A stretch of DNA of 64,000 bases from Betaproteobacteria bacterium (GTDB lineage Bacteria > Pseudomonadota > Gammaproteobacteria > Burkholderiales > SG8-41), in NCBI GenBank assembly GCA_900299145.1, contig OMIN01000114.1, forward strand, positions 90,571 to 154,570, read 5' to 3'. The position numbers and the translations under genes were made by a program. Shown in pieces: positions 51,606 through 59,977 of this stretch. The notes below the pieces were generated by a model that was not told where the DNA came from, searched no databases, and saw only the letters and a program-made list of their open reading frames with translations. Each line of letters opens with the position of its first letter. Position 1 is the stretch's first letter.

Positions 51606-53252
51606 ATGCCGAAGCTACGCGGTGCCGACATACTCGCGCGCGCATTGGCGGTTGCCGGCGCGCGCGATATTTTTTCGCTATCCGGCAACCACATCATGCC
51701 GGTGTACGACGCCGCGCTGGATGCGGGCTTGCGCATCACGCACGTACGTCACGAAGGTGCGGCCGTACACATGGCGGATGCATGGGGGCGGCTGACTGGC
51801 GAGCCAGGCATTGCATTGTTGACCGGTGGTCCCGGCCACGCCAACGGCATTGGCGCGCTTTATACGGCGCTGGCGGGTGAATCGCCGCTGGTGATGCTTT
51901 CCGGCCATGCGCCGTTGAATCAACTGGGAAGCGGTGCGTTTCAGGAAATGGCGCAGGCGGATTTGGCGGCGCCCATCTGCAAAGCCTCGTTCACGTCGCA
52001 GCGCGCGGAATCACTGGGCGATGATCTCGCGCGCGCCATGCGCATCGCGCGCAGCGGCCGTCCGGGGCCGGTGCATTTGAGCCTGCCGCAGGATTTGCTC
52101 GACGCTGTTGTCGATGATGCCGAGCGGCATGTGCCCGCGCGAGACGCGTTCCATGCGCCGGCGCAAATCTTGTCATCCGGGCAAGCGGCAAGCGTTTTGA
52201 CGGCCATTGCCGGCGCGCAACGCCCCCTCATCATCACCGGCCCGCAACTCGCCAGCCACCGTGGCGCAGCCTTATGCCAGCAACTGCGCGATGCGACCGG
52301 CGTTGCGGTTGTTTGTATGGAAAGCCCGCGCGGCATTGGCGATCCCTGTCTCGGCGCATTTGGTGATGTATTGCCCGAGGCGGATTTGATCGTGCTGCTG
52401 GGCAAGCAAACCGACTTCACGTTGAAGTTTGCGGCGCCACCAGCAGTCAATGCGAATTGCCGATTCATCGTGATGGATGCCGACATTAAGGTGTTGCGGC
52501 AATCCATCGCTACGCTGAAAGCCGGGCGCGTGCTGGCAAGCCATGTAGCGGACGCGCCAGAGGGTGCGCGAACACTCATTGCTGAATCATTAAAAAATCC
52601 ATTAAAAACAAATACTTACAAAAATCATGTCGAAGAGGCAGTGGCCTACCGCCCTGCGGCATGGGTTGACGCCAAGGCACAGTCGCCCGGTGTTGTGCAC
52701 CCACTCGACATCGGCCGCGCCGTGCAGCCTTGGCTCGACCGTGCAGATGACCCGATCTTCATTTCCGACGGCGGCGAAGTGGGCCAGTGGGCGCAAGCCT
52801 GCATTCGCGCCGGCACGCGCCTTATCAACGGTGTGGCTGGTTCCATCGGCAGCGCGATTCCGTTCGCGCTGGCGGCGCGCGTGGCACGGCCCAACGCCAC
52901 CATCATCGCGACACTGGGTGACGGCACCTTTGGCTTTCATATGGCCGAATTTGATACGGCGGCACGCCACAAGCTGCCCTTTGTGGCGGTGATCGGGAAC
53001 GATTCGACGTGGAACGCTGAGTATCAGATTCAGTTGCGCGCGTATGGCAAGGATCGCACGCATGGTTGTGAACTCGCCCCCGGCGCTGCCTATGAGCAGG
53101 CTGTGGTGGCCCTCGGCGGCCATGGTGAACGGGTAACGAATGTCGCTGACCTGCCGGCCGCGCTGGCGCGCGCAGTACAATCTGGCAAACCCGCCTGCGT
53201 GAATGTGATGATCGAGCGGCTGCCCGCGCCGAACGTGACGCGCAAAAATTGA
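51606..53252 (+). CDS. ThDP-dependent enzyme (acetolactate synthase/decarboxylase-like)
   Basis: A 548-residue ThDP enzyme. The PYR domain has the catalytic Glu in HVRHEGAAVHMADAWGRLTG and TGGPGHANGIGALYTA, a central domain follows, and the PP domain has ATLGDGTFGFHMAEF...VIGNDSTWNAE (GDG-N cofactor motif). An AT19 repeat encodes residues 332-338 (LKTNTY region), in the linker before the PP domain. The likely reaction is decarboxylation or carboligation of a 2-keto acid; sulfopyruvate is possible given the neighbours. The ATG lies 39 bases after the SuyB-like gene. Confidence 0.87.
   Translation: MPKLRGADILARALAVAGARDIFSLSGNHIMPVYDAALDAGLRITHVRHEGAAVHMADAWGRLTGEPGIALLTGGPGHANGIGALYTALAGESPLVMLSGHAPLNQLGSGAFQEMAQADLAAPICKASFTSQRAESLGDDLARAMRIARSGRPGPVHLSLPQDLLDAVVDDAERHVPARDAFHAPAQILSSGQAASVLTAIAGAQRPLIITGPQLASHRGAALCQQLRDATGVAVVCMESPRGIGDPCLGAFGDVLPEADLIVLLGKQTDFTLKFAAPPAVNANCRFIVMDADIKVLRQSIATLKAGRVLASHVADAPEGARTLIAESLKNPLKTNTYKNHVEEAVAYRPAAWVDAKAQSPGVVHPLDIGRAVQPWLDRADDPIFISDGGEVGQWAQACIRAGTRLINGVAGSIGSAIPFALAARVARPNATIIATLGDGTFGFHMAEFDTAARHKLPFVAVIGNDSTWNAEYQIQLRAYGKDRTHGCELAPGAAYEQAVVALGGHGERVTNVADLPAALARAVQSGKPACVNVMIERLPAPNVTRKN
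52601..52619 (+). repeat. AT19 dispersed repeat, copy N (18/19), inside a coding sequence
   Basis: ATTAAAAACAAATACTTAC, one mismatch, in frame within the ThDP-enzyme gene (residues 332-338, PLKTNTYK). The local AT-richness contrasts with the GC-rich flanks. It sits in the interdomain linker, where an insertion would be tolerated. Confidence 0.85.
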
Positions 53253-53256
53253 TGGC

Positions 53257-53970
53257 ATGAACACACTCAAAGTCAAAATCTGGCGCGGCGCCGAGTCAGG
53301 CCAGTTTCAGGAATACGAAGTGCCCCGCCTGGAAAGCCAGACCGTGCTCGACGTGGTGACGTACGTGCAGCGCCGGCTGGATCCCTCGCTCGCGTATCGG
53401 TTTGCCTGCCGCGTGGGCGTATGCGGCTCGTGTGCAATGTCGGTGAATGGCGTATCACGCTGGACCTGCCGCACGCATGTCGACAAGGTTGCAAAGGGCG
53501 ACACGCTGGAAATCGCGCCACTGCGCAATCTGCCGGTGATCCGCGATCTGGCCACCGACATGCGCGAATTTTTCGACAAATGGGCGAAGGCGCGCGGACG
53601 CTTTACGGGTGCGCAAACGCGCAAGGATGAATTCGCCGAAGTCAAGCCCGAGTCAAAACAGCGCAAGGCGGTAGACGCCGCCATAGAGTGCATCGGCTGC
53701 GGCGTGTGTTACAGCTCGTGCGAGGTGGTGACGTGGAAGCCGGATTACCTCGGCCCGGCAGCGCTCTCCCGCGCGTGGACACTCGCCAACGACGTGCGTG
53801 ACGTGGCACAAAAAGAACGGCTCGCGGCGGTGGCGGGCGATGCCGGTTGCCACTCGTGTCATACGCATTTGAATTGTACCGAGCGTTGTCCCAAGGGCAT
53901 TTCGCCGACGGCGGGGATAGCGGGCTTGAAGCGGTTGGTGCTGGCGGCGACGCTGAAGGGGGACTTGTAG
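53257..53970 (+). CDS. succinate dehydrogenase/fumarate reductase-like iron-sulfur subunit
   Basis: A 237-residue SdhB/FrdB-type protein. The [2Fe-2S] ferredoxin domain has FACRVGVCGSCAMSVNGVSRWTC (CxxxxCxxC...C). The [4Fe-4S] domain has ECIGCGVCYSSC and a third set CHSCHTHLNCTERCPKG for the [3Fe-4S]/[4Fe-4S] clusters. All cluster cysteines are present. It lies 4 bases after the ThDP-enzyme stop and is followed by two membrane subunits. The gene order B-C-D then, after intervening genes, A is not the usual one, so this is a dedicated complex beside the housekeeping Sdh. Confidence 0.92.
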   Translation: MNTLKVKIWRGAESGQFQEYEVPRLESQTVLDVVTYVQRRLDPSLAYRFACRVGVCGSCAMSVNGVSRWTCRTHVDKVAKGDTLEIAPLRNLPVIRDLATDMREFFDKWAKARGRFTGAQTRKDEFAEVKPESKQRKAVDAAIECIGCGVCYSSCEVVTWKPDYLGPAALSRAWTLANDVRDVAQKERLAAVAGDAGCHSCHTHLNCTERCPKGISPTAGIAGLKRLVLAATLKGDL

Positions 53971-53974
53971 CCGT

Positions 53975-54310
53975 ATGAATACGCGCTCACAAGTCTTGCT
54001 GTGGGGCGCACAGCGCGCCAGTGCCATGCTGCTGGCGGTGTGTGTGCTCGTGCACTTGATTACGATCATTTACGCCGTGCGCCATGGGTTGAGCGCGGCG
54101 GAAATTCTGGGCCGCACGCGCGGCAGCGTGGCGTGGGGCTTGTTTTACGCGACGTTCGTGGCGGCGGTGGCGGTGCATGCGCCGATCGGCGTGCGCAATA
54201 TTCTTGCGGAGATCGGCTGGCGCGGGCGCGGCGTCGATGTGTTGATGTTTGTGTTGGCGCTGACGCTTGCGATGTGGGGATTGCGGGCGGTTTGGGCGGT
54301 GGTGTCCTAG
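53975..54310 (+). CDS. membrane anchor of the Sdh/Frd-like complex (SdhC-type, first)
   Basis: A 111-residue protein with three hydrophobic helices (SAMLLAVCVLVHLITIIYAV; GLFYATFVAAVAVHAPIGV; VLMFVLALTLAMWGLRAVWAV). Histidines in VLVHLIT and VAVHAPIG are candidate haem ligands. It starts 4 bases after the iron-sulfur gene. It corresponds to one of the two anchor subunits of a quinone-linked complex. Confidence 0.85.
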   Translation: MNTRSQVLLWGAQRASAMLLAVCVLVHLITIIYAVRHGLSAAEILGRTRGSVAWGLFYATFVAAVAVHAPIGVRNILAEIGWRGRGVDVLMFVLALTLAMWGLRAVWAVVS

Positions 54311-54314
54311 CACC

Positions 54315-54671
54315 ATGAAAAACGACACCCGCTCCCGCAACCACCCGGCCTACTGGGCGTTTGTGGTACACCGCATTTCCGGTTTAGCGCTCACGCTGTT
54401 CCTGCCGTTGCACTTCTGGGCGCTGGGCAACGCGCTGCACGGCGAAGCAAAGCTCGAAACCTTTTTGCGCTGGAGCGATCAGCCGCTGGTGAAGTGCGCC
54501 GAGGTGGGGCTGGTATTGCTGCTGGCGGCTCACCTCACGGGCGGATTGCGGCTGCTGATGCTGGAATTCATGGATTGGCGGCACGTCGGCGACAGTCACA
54601 AAACATTGCTTGCGTGCGCAGCAGGAGCGAGTGCCGCCATAGGTTTGCTGTTCTTGCTGAATCTGCTGTGA
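54315..54671 (+). CDS. membrane anchor of the Sdh/Frd-like complex (cytochrome b556-type, second)
   Basis: A 118-residue SdhC/cytochrome-b-like anchor from ATG 54315. HPAYWAFVVHRISGLALTLFLPLHFWALG contains the family H-R-x-S-G motif with haem ligand candidates, and a third helix VLLLAAHLTGGLRLL follows. It starts 4 bases after the first anchor gene. Together with the iron-sulfur gene and the flavoprotein at 57200 it completes a four-subunit complex. Confidence 0.87.
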   Translation: MKNDTRSRNHPAYWAFVVHRISGLALTLFLPLHFWALGNALHGEAKLETFLRWSDQPLVKCAEVGLVLLLAAHLTGGLRLLMLEFMDWRHVGDSHKTLLACAAGASAAIGLLFLLNLL

Positions 54672-54741
54672 GCGGCGATTGATTGCGGCGCTCCGGTGCA
54701 TCGGGTATGGTTCGAGAGTGTTCCGAGGTGGTAACAAAATT

Positions 54742-55707
54742 ATGAATAAATTTAAATACTTGTATTGCGTTGTGGTGGCGGCGTTGGTCGCTGTCCCGGC
54801 ACTGGCGCAAAACTATCCGACACGGCCGGTGCGCATGATCGTGCCGTTTCCGCCTGGCGGCGCGACCGACATCGTCGCGCGCGTGATCGGCTTGAAGCTC
54901 AATGAGGCGTGGGGGCAAACCGCGGTGATCGACAACCGCGGCGGCGCGGGCGGCAATATCGCCGGCGAAATTGTCGCGAAGTCCGCGCCGGATGGTTACA
55001 CGCTGTTCATGACCAGCGGTTCCATTGTTGCCGCCAACCAGCACATTTATCGCAAAATGCCGTTTGATCCGGAGAAGGATTTTGTCGCGGTCACCGGTAC
55101 GGCGAGCGGGCCGCAATTGATTGCCGTCAACCCCAGCTATCCGGCGAAAACGCTGAAAGACTTCATCGCCGCCGCCAAGGCCAAGCCGAAAGCGCTGACG
55201 TTTGGTTCGGCCGGGCATTCAACGCAAACGCATCTGGCGGGCGAAAATTTCATGCACGCCGCGGGCATCGACGCAGTGCACATACCCTACAAAGGCGAGG
55301 GGCCCGCGCTGACCGAACTCGTGGCAGGGCAGCTCAATTTCATGACGCCCAATATGGCGGCGGCCCTCGGTTTTGTGCAGCAGGGCAAATTGCGAGCGCT
55401 GGCGATCACCAGCAAGGAGCGCGCGAAGCAGTTGCCCGATGTGCCGGCGGTGGCGGAAACGCTGCCCGGCTTTGAGAACATCGGCTGGTTCGGCATCATG
55501 GCTCCGGCCGGTACGCCGCCCGCCGTGGTGCGCAAAATACACGAGGACGTCACGAAAATTCTGCAATCGCAGGAATACGCGCAACGCCTCGCGCAACTGG
55601 GCATGGTGCCGTACATGAAAGACCCGGACACGCTCGCCAAATCAATCAAGGAAGAATCCGCGATCTGGTCGAAAATCGTCAAGGCGCGCAATCTCACGGT
55701 GAATTGA
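54742..55707 (+). CDS. Bug-family receptor inside the Sdh/Fum cluster
   Basis: A 321-residue TctC-type receptor from ATG 54742. The signal peptide is MNKFKYLYCVVVAALVAVPALA. The mature motifs QNYPTRPVRMIVPFPPGGATD, VIDNRGGAGGNIA and DGYTLFMT are canonical. Its stop codon directly touches the ATG of the fumarase alpha gene, so it is coupled. By context its ligand would be a C4-type dicarboxylate, hydroxy-dicarboxylate or sulfolactate. A weak AT19-like stretch (54745-54763, 14/19) covers its first codons. Confidence 0.92.
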   Translation: MNKFKYLYCVVVAALVAVPALAQNYPTRPVRMIVPFPPGGATDIVARVIGLKLNEAWGQTAVIDNRGGAGGNIAGEIVAKSAPDGYTLFMTSGSIVAANQHIYRKMPFDPEKDFVAVTGTASGPQLIAVNPSYPAKTLKDFIAAAKAKPKALTFGSAGHSTQTHLAGENFMHAAGIDAVHIPYKGEGPALTELVAGQLNFMTPNMAAALGFVQQGKLRALAITSKERAKQLPDVPAVAETLPGFENIGWFGIMAPAGTPPAVVRKIHEDVTKILQSQEYAQRLAQLGMVPYMKDPDTLAKSIKEESAIWSKIVKARNLTVN

Positions 55708-56583
55708 ATGCAGATTGATCTTCAGCAGGTCGAGGAAGCGTCTAAGGAAATCTACATCCGCGCGTTGAAGCTGTTGCCGCCGGATATCAAGGAAGGTTTC
55801 AAGCGCCTGGATGCCACGGAAACGCACCCGACGGGCAAGGCGATTCTCGGTACCATGATCCGCAATATCAAAGTGGCGGAAGACAACACCAATTTGCTGT
55901 GTCAGGACACGGGGATTCCGATTTACAACGTGGAGATCGGCACGGGTGTAGCGGTCGACGGCTACGCGTTGAAGCAGGCCATTATCAAGGGCTGCACGCG
56001 CGCCACCCAGGAGCACCCGCTGCGTTCCAGTGTCGTGCACCCCACAACGCGCAAAAACGATCACACCTCGTGCGGGCGGCATGTGCCGGTGATCAATATC
56101 GATTTTTCCAATAAAAACAATGAGTTATCCATTGAGATGATTCCCAAGGGCTCCGGCTCGGAATACAACTCGTGGCTAAAAATGGCGCTGCCCGCCGACG
56201 GTGTGGATGTGATCAAAACTTTCGTCATCGATTGCGTGCTGGAGGCCGGCGGCAAAACCTGCCCGCCGACGATTGTAGGCGTGGGCGTGGGCGGCACCGC
56301 GGATTTGTGTGTGCATTTGTCGAAAGTGGCCGCCACGCGCGCGCTCGGTTCGCAGTGCGCCGACCCCGAAGGCGCGCAACTGGAAAAAGCACTCAGTGCC
56401 GTGGTCAACAAGCTGGGTGTTGGCCCGCAAGGCTTGGGTGGTGATTCCACGGCATTCGCCGTGCACGTCGAAACGGCGGCCACGCACATCACGCTGAATC
56501 CGGTGGCGGTCAACATGCAATGTCATTCGGCGCGGCGTGCGCGGGCAACGTTTACGCCGGCCGGTTTGAGTTACGGGTTCTGA
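55708..56583 (+). CDS. class I fumarase/L-tartrate dehydratase alpha subunit
   Basis: A 291-residue Fe-S hydro-lyase alpha subunit. It has TNLLCQDTGIPIYNVEIG and TSCGRHVPVIN. The block PPTIVGVGVGGTADLCVHLSKVA is followed by a C-terminal VAVNMQCHSARRARATF. Cysteines in LCQDTG, VVHP..TSCG and QCHSAR are the cluster ligands. It acts with the beta subunit as a fumarate hydratase or tartrate dehydratase. The first base follows the Bug stop directly. Residues 135-141 are encoded by an AT19-like stretch. Confidence 0.9.
   Translation: MQIDLQQVEEASKEIYIRALKLLPPDIKEGFKRLDATETHPTGKAILGTMIRNIKVAEDNTNLLCQDTGIPIYNVEIGTGVAVDGYALKQAIIKGCTRATQEHPLRSSVVHPTTRKNDHTSCGRHVPVINIDFSNKNNELSIEMIPKGSGSEYNSWLKMALPADGVDVIKTFVIDCVLEAGGKTCPPTIVGVGVGGTADLCVHLSKVAATRALGSQCADPEGAQLEKALSAVVNKLGVGPQGLGGDSTAFAVHVETAATHITLNPVAVNMQCHSARRARATFTPAGLSYGF
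56110..56128 (+). repeat. AT19-like stretch, copy P (16/19), in fumarase alpha
   Basis: AATAAAAACAATGAGTTAT has three mismatches to the consensus, in frame (NKNNELS). The match could be chance, because a region of similar length exists in the fumarase family; position and AT-richness make it worth comparing. Confidence 0.4.
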
Positions 56584-56585
56584 TC

Positions 56586-57200
56586 ATGGCGCATCACGAA
56601 TTCAACATGCCCATCACCGAAGCGCAGGCGCGCGCCGTGCGCGTCAACGATACGGTGACGCTTAATGGCACGCTTTACGGCATCCGCGACGCCACGCAGA
56701 TTCACATGTTTGATCACGGCCGCAAGACGCGCTTTGATCTGAAGGGACACGCTGTCGTGCACACCGCGCCCAACGTGCGCTGGGTGGGCGAAACACAGGC
56801 CGCGCCATCGGGTTACGAGCCGATCTGCATCGGCACCACCACCAGCGCGCGCATGGAACGGTTTACGCGCCCGCTGATGGAGCAGTATGGCGTGCGCATT
56901 ATCATCGGCAAGGGCGGGCTGTTCGCGGCCTCGCAAAAGGCGTTCAGCGACATCGGCGGCATTTACCTCGCGGTGATCGGCGGCGCGGCGGCGCTGGAAA
57001 CCACGTGGATAGAACAGATCGAAGAAGTTGATCTGGACGATCTGAATCCTGAATCGCTGTGGAAATTCCGTGTGAAGGGCTTCGGCCCGCTGCTGGTGTC
57101 GATGGATGCACACGGCGGCAATCTCTATACCGAGGTGAACAAGTCGGCGAAGGACAACCGAGCCGAAGTTCTGGCCGCTCTTGGCGTAAAGAGTAGCTGA
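56586..57200 (+). CDS. class I fumarase/L-tartrate dehydratase beta subunit
   Basis: A 204-residue beta subunit from ATG 56586, two bases after the alpha stop. EFNMPITEAQARAVRVNDTV is the family start, followed by RWVGETQAAPSGYEPICIGTTTSARMERFT and GKGGLFAASQKAF, then ESLWKFRVKGFGPLLVSMDAHGGNLY. It completes the active enzyme with the alpha subunit. Its stop overlaps the ATG of the flavoprotein gene (TGATG), indicating coupling in one transcript. Confidence 0.91.
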   Translation: MAHHEFNMPITEAQARAVRVNDTVTLNGTLYGIRDATQIHMFDHGRKTRFDLKGHAVVHTAPNVRWVGETQAAPSGYEPICIGTTTSARMERFTRPLMEQYGVRIIIGKGGLFAASQKAFSDIGGIYLAVIGGAAALETTWIEQIEEVDLDDLNPESLWKFRVKGFGPLLVSMDAHGGNLYTEVNKSAKDNRAEVLAALGVKSS

Positions 57201-58918
57201 TGCGGACCGTCAAAACGGACATTCTCATCCTCGGCTCCGGCGGCGCGGGCCTGTTTGCTGCGCTCCACGCACATCAGCACGCCCCCGATCTGTCGATCAC
57301 CGTCGCGGTAAAAGGCCTTTTGGGCAAATGCGGCTGCACGCGCATGGTACAAGGCGGCTACAACGTGGCGCTAGCAAAGGAGGATTCGGTCGAGCGGCAT
57401 TTCATGGACACCATCGAAGGCGGCAAGTGGCTGCCGGATCAGGATTTGGCGTGGACGCTGGTGGAAACTGCCGTTGAGCGCATCCATGAACTCGAAAATG
57501 AACTCGGCTGTTTCTTCGACCGCAACCCGGATGGCACGATTCACCAGAAAGCCTTTGCCGGGCAAACGTTTGACCGCACGGTGCACAAAGGGGATTTGAC
57601 CGGTATCGAGATCATTAACCGTCTCGCCGAGCAGGTGTGGGCGCGCGGCATTCATCGCATGGAGGAACACCGCGCGGTGGAGTTCATCAAGAACAAGGCG
57701 GGCGACGCGATTGCCGGCGTGCTGATGATCGACATGCGTACGGGCGAGTTTGTGTTTGTGCAGGCCAAAGCCGTGCTGCTCGCCACCGGCGGCGGGCCAA
57801 CGATGTACAAGTACCACACGCCCTCTGGCGACAAAACCTGTGACGGCATGGCGATGGCGTTGCGCGCGGGGCTGGCGTTGCGCGACATGGAGATGGTGCA
57901 GTTTCACCCGACCGGGTTGATCGCCGGCATGGACACGCGCATCACCGGCACTATTATTGAAGAGGGCTTGAGAGGCGCGGGCGGGCAGTTGCTCAATGGC
58001 GATAAAGAGCGCTTCATGCACAAGTACGACTCGCGCAATGAACGCGCCACGCGCGATATCGTTTCGCGAGGCATGTATCAGGAAATGCGCGAGGGCCGCG
58101 TCAACAAAGTCGGCGGTCTTTACATCACCATGGCGCATCTTGATCCAAAAATGGTGCGCAAGGAATTCAAGGGCATGGTCGAGCGTTGCGCCGATTGCGG
58201 CTTTGATCTGGTGTCCGGGCTGGTGGACGTGGTGCCGACTGCGCATTACATGATGGGTGGTGTGGAGTTTAAGCCCGGCTGCTTCACGGCGTTAAATGGC
58301 CTTTTCTGCGCGGGCGAGGATTCCGGCGGCGTACACGGCGCCAACCGGCTGGGCGGCAACGGCGTGGCCAACTCCACGGTGTTCGGCGGCATTGCCGGTG
58401 ACGTGATGCCAGGCTGGGTGAAGGCACATGGACAGTTCAGCGAGCCGGATCGCGAGGCGATGGATGCGGCCGTGGCCGCTTGCCGCGCGCCGCTGGGTAA
58501 ACCCGCCGGATCGCTGGACGGCTTGGCGAACATTCGCGAAAAGCTTTACAACCTGATGTGGGACGACGTGGGCATCGTGCGTGACGCGGCGTCGCTCGCC
58601 CGCGCGGCGGGCGCGCTGGATGAACTGGAAGCGCAGCTTGATGCCACGGGTGTTGATGGCGGCAATCTCGCGTTCAATCTGACATGGCACGACTGGATGA
58701 ATCTGAAGAATTTGATTCTGGTATCGAAATCGATACGCTACGCCGCCGTGGCCAGGGAAGACTCGCGCGGCGCACACTATCGCGAGGATTTTCCCGATGT
58801 TCGCGACGTGGAAAACTCACGCTTTACCAGCGTGACGTGGGCCGGCGGCCGGCTGGCATGCACCACCAAGCCGGTGGCGTTTACGCGCGTGAAGCCTGGA
58901 CAATCACTGCTTAAATGA
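57200..58918 (+). CDS. fumarate reductase/succinate dehydrogenase-like flavoprotein, lacking the covalent-FAD His
   Basis: A 572-residue flavoprotein. ILGSGGAGLFAALHAHQH binds FAD. The substrate site has VQFHPTGLIAGMDT, TGTIIEEGLRGAGGQLLN, RDIVSRGMYQEMR and PTAHYMMGGVEFKPG, all matching Sdh/Frd flavoproteins. In the covalent-flavin loop, where SdhA/FrdA have S-H-T-x-A-A-Q-G-G, this protein has GCTRMVQGG, so the flavin is probably non-covalent. It overlaps the fumarase beta stop and completes the iron-sulfur and anchor set at 53257-54671. The substrate may be succinate/fumarate or a related unsaturated acid. Confidence 0.92.
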   Translation: MRTVKTDILILGSGGAGLFAALHAHQHAPDLSITVAVKGLLGKCGCTRMVQGGYNVALAKEDSVERHFMDTIEGGKWLPDQDLAWTLVETAVERIHELENELGCFFDRNPDGTIHQKAFAGQTFDRTVHKGDLTGIEIINRLAEQVWARGIHRMEEHRAVEFIKNKAGDAIAGVLMIDMRTGEFVFVQAKAVLLATGGGPTMYKYHTPSGDKTCDGMAMALRAGLALRDMEMVQFHPTGLIAGMDTRITGTIIEEGLRGAGGQLLNGDKERFMHKYDSRNERATRDIVSRGMYQEMREGRVNKVGGLYITMAHLDPKMVRKEFKGMVERCADCGFDLVSGLVDVVPTAHYMMGGVEFKPGCFTALNGLFCAGEDSGGVHGANRLGGNGVANSTVFGGIAGDVMPGWVKAHGQFSEPDREAMDAAVAACRAPLGKPAGSLDGLANIREKLYNLMWDDVGIVRDAASLARAAGALDELEAQLDATGVDGGNLAFNLTWHDWMNLKNLILVSKSIRYAAVAREDSRGAHYREDFPDVRDVENSRFTSVTWAGGRLACTTKPVAFTRVKPGQSLLK

Positions 58919-58930
58919 TGCGTAACCACA

Positions 58931-58963
58931 TTTAAAATTATTAAATAAAAACAAATAGTTACG
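58931..58963 (+). repeat. AT19 dispersed repeat, copy Q (19/19)
   Basis: The core is 58944-58962. The 33-base block differs from copy A (2641-2673) at one base. It ends 3 bases before the Ldh2-type ATG (58967), so no Shine-Dalgarno can lie at normal spacing. Confidence 0.92.
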
Positions 58964-58966
58964 ATC

Positions 58967-59977
58967 ATGCCGCAATTGCCCGTCGCGAGACTCACCGAAA
59001 TCACCGCACGCGCCCTCAAACGGGCTGGCGCCTCCAAAGCCATGGCGCAGACCACGGCGCAAGCGTTAATTGCCGCCGAGGCCGAAGGGCTGGGTGGCCA
59101 CGGTTTGTCGCGCGTGGCGCTGTACTGTCAGCACCTGAAAGAGGGCCGCGCCAATGGCAAGGCCAAACCGAAAATTCTTAAACGCAAAGGTGCCACGGCG
59201 CTGATTGATGCCGGCGGCGGCCTCGCGTTTCCCGCGTGCGCGCTGGCGGTGAAAGAGGCTGCCGCGCGCGCCGCGCGCTACGGTGTGAGTTTTGTGGGCG
59301 TCACCAACAGCCATCACATGGGTGCAGTGGCCTATCATCTCGCGCCCCTTGCGCGCGCGGGCATGGCGGGGCTTGCGTTTACCAATTCGCCGTCCGCCAT
59401 AAATGCCTGGGGTGGCAAGCGCGCTTTCTATGGTACCAACCCGATCGCGGCCATTTTTCCGCGTAAAGACGCCGAGCCGGTGGTGATCGATTTGTCGCTT
59501 ACCGAGGTGACTCGCGGCAAGGTCATGGTCTACGCAAAAGAAGGCCGGCCGATTCCGCCGGGCTGGGCGGTGGACAAGGATGGCAACCCCACCACGGATG
59601 CACAGGCCGCGCTAACCGGCAGCCTGAACGCCATCGGCGGCGCGAAGGGCGCCACGCTCGCGCTGATGGTGGAGGTGTTGTGCGTCGCACTGACCGGCGC
59701 AGCCTTCAGTTTTGAAAACGACAGCTACTTCGAGCCTGGCAACAAGCCGCGCATTGGCCACGCCATTCTGGCGATTGACCCGGGTGCACTCGCGGGCAGC
59801 GATTTGTACTTCTCGCGGCTGGAGACGATGATCGCCGGCATTGTGCGCGATGAAGGCGTGCGCTTGCCCGGTGCGCGGCGGCAGCAGATGGCCGCCGCTG
59901 CACGATCGCAGGGATTGACCATAGCGGATCAGCAGTTGTCGGAACTGCTGTGGCTGGCTGGTGTAAAAATCATTTAA
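58967..59977 (+). CDS. Ldh2 family malate/L-lactate/sulfolactate dehydrogenase
   Basis: A 336-residue NAD(P)-dependent dehydrogenase of the malate/L-sulfolactate/ureidoglycolate (Ldh2) fold, which has no Rossmann fold. It has AEAEGLGGHGLSRVALYCQHL, VGVTNSHHMGAVAYHLAPLARAGM (nucleotide site), FTNSPSAINAWGGKRAFYGTNPIAA, GWAVDKDGNPTTDA and GALAGSDLYFSRLETMI. ComC, the sulfolactate dehydrogenase, belongs here, which fits the SuyA/B-like pair upstream; malate or lactate dehydrogenases are alternatives. It starts behind an AT19 repeat, and another repeat supplies its stop codon. Confidence 0.88.
   Translation: MPQLPVARLTEITARALKRAGASKAMAQTTAQALIAAEAEGLGGHGLSRVALYCQHLKEGRANGKAKPKILKRKGATALIDAGGGLAFPACALAVKEAAARAARYGVSFVGVTNSHHMGAVAYHLAPLARAGMAGLAFTNSPSAINAWGGKRAFYGTNPIAAIFPRKDAEPVVIDLSLTEVTRGKVMVYAKEGRPIPPGWAVDKDGNPTTDAQAALTGSLNAIGGAKGATLALMVEVLCVALTGAAFSFENDSYFEPGNKPRIGHAILAIDPGALAGSDLYFSRLETMIAGIVRDEGVRLPGARRQQMAAAARSQGLTIADQQLSELLWLAGVKII

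Noticed and set aside
54745..54763. A further full AT19 copy at the start of the Bug gene
   Set aside because: Only 14 of 19 positions match, so it is listed only as a weak possible copy.
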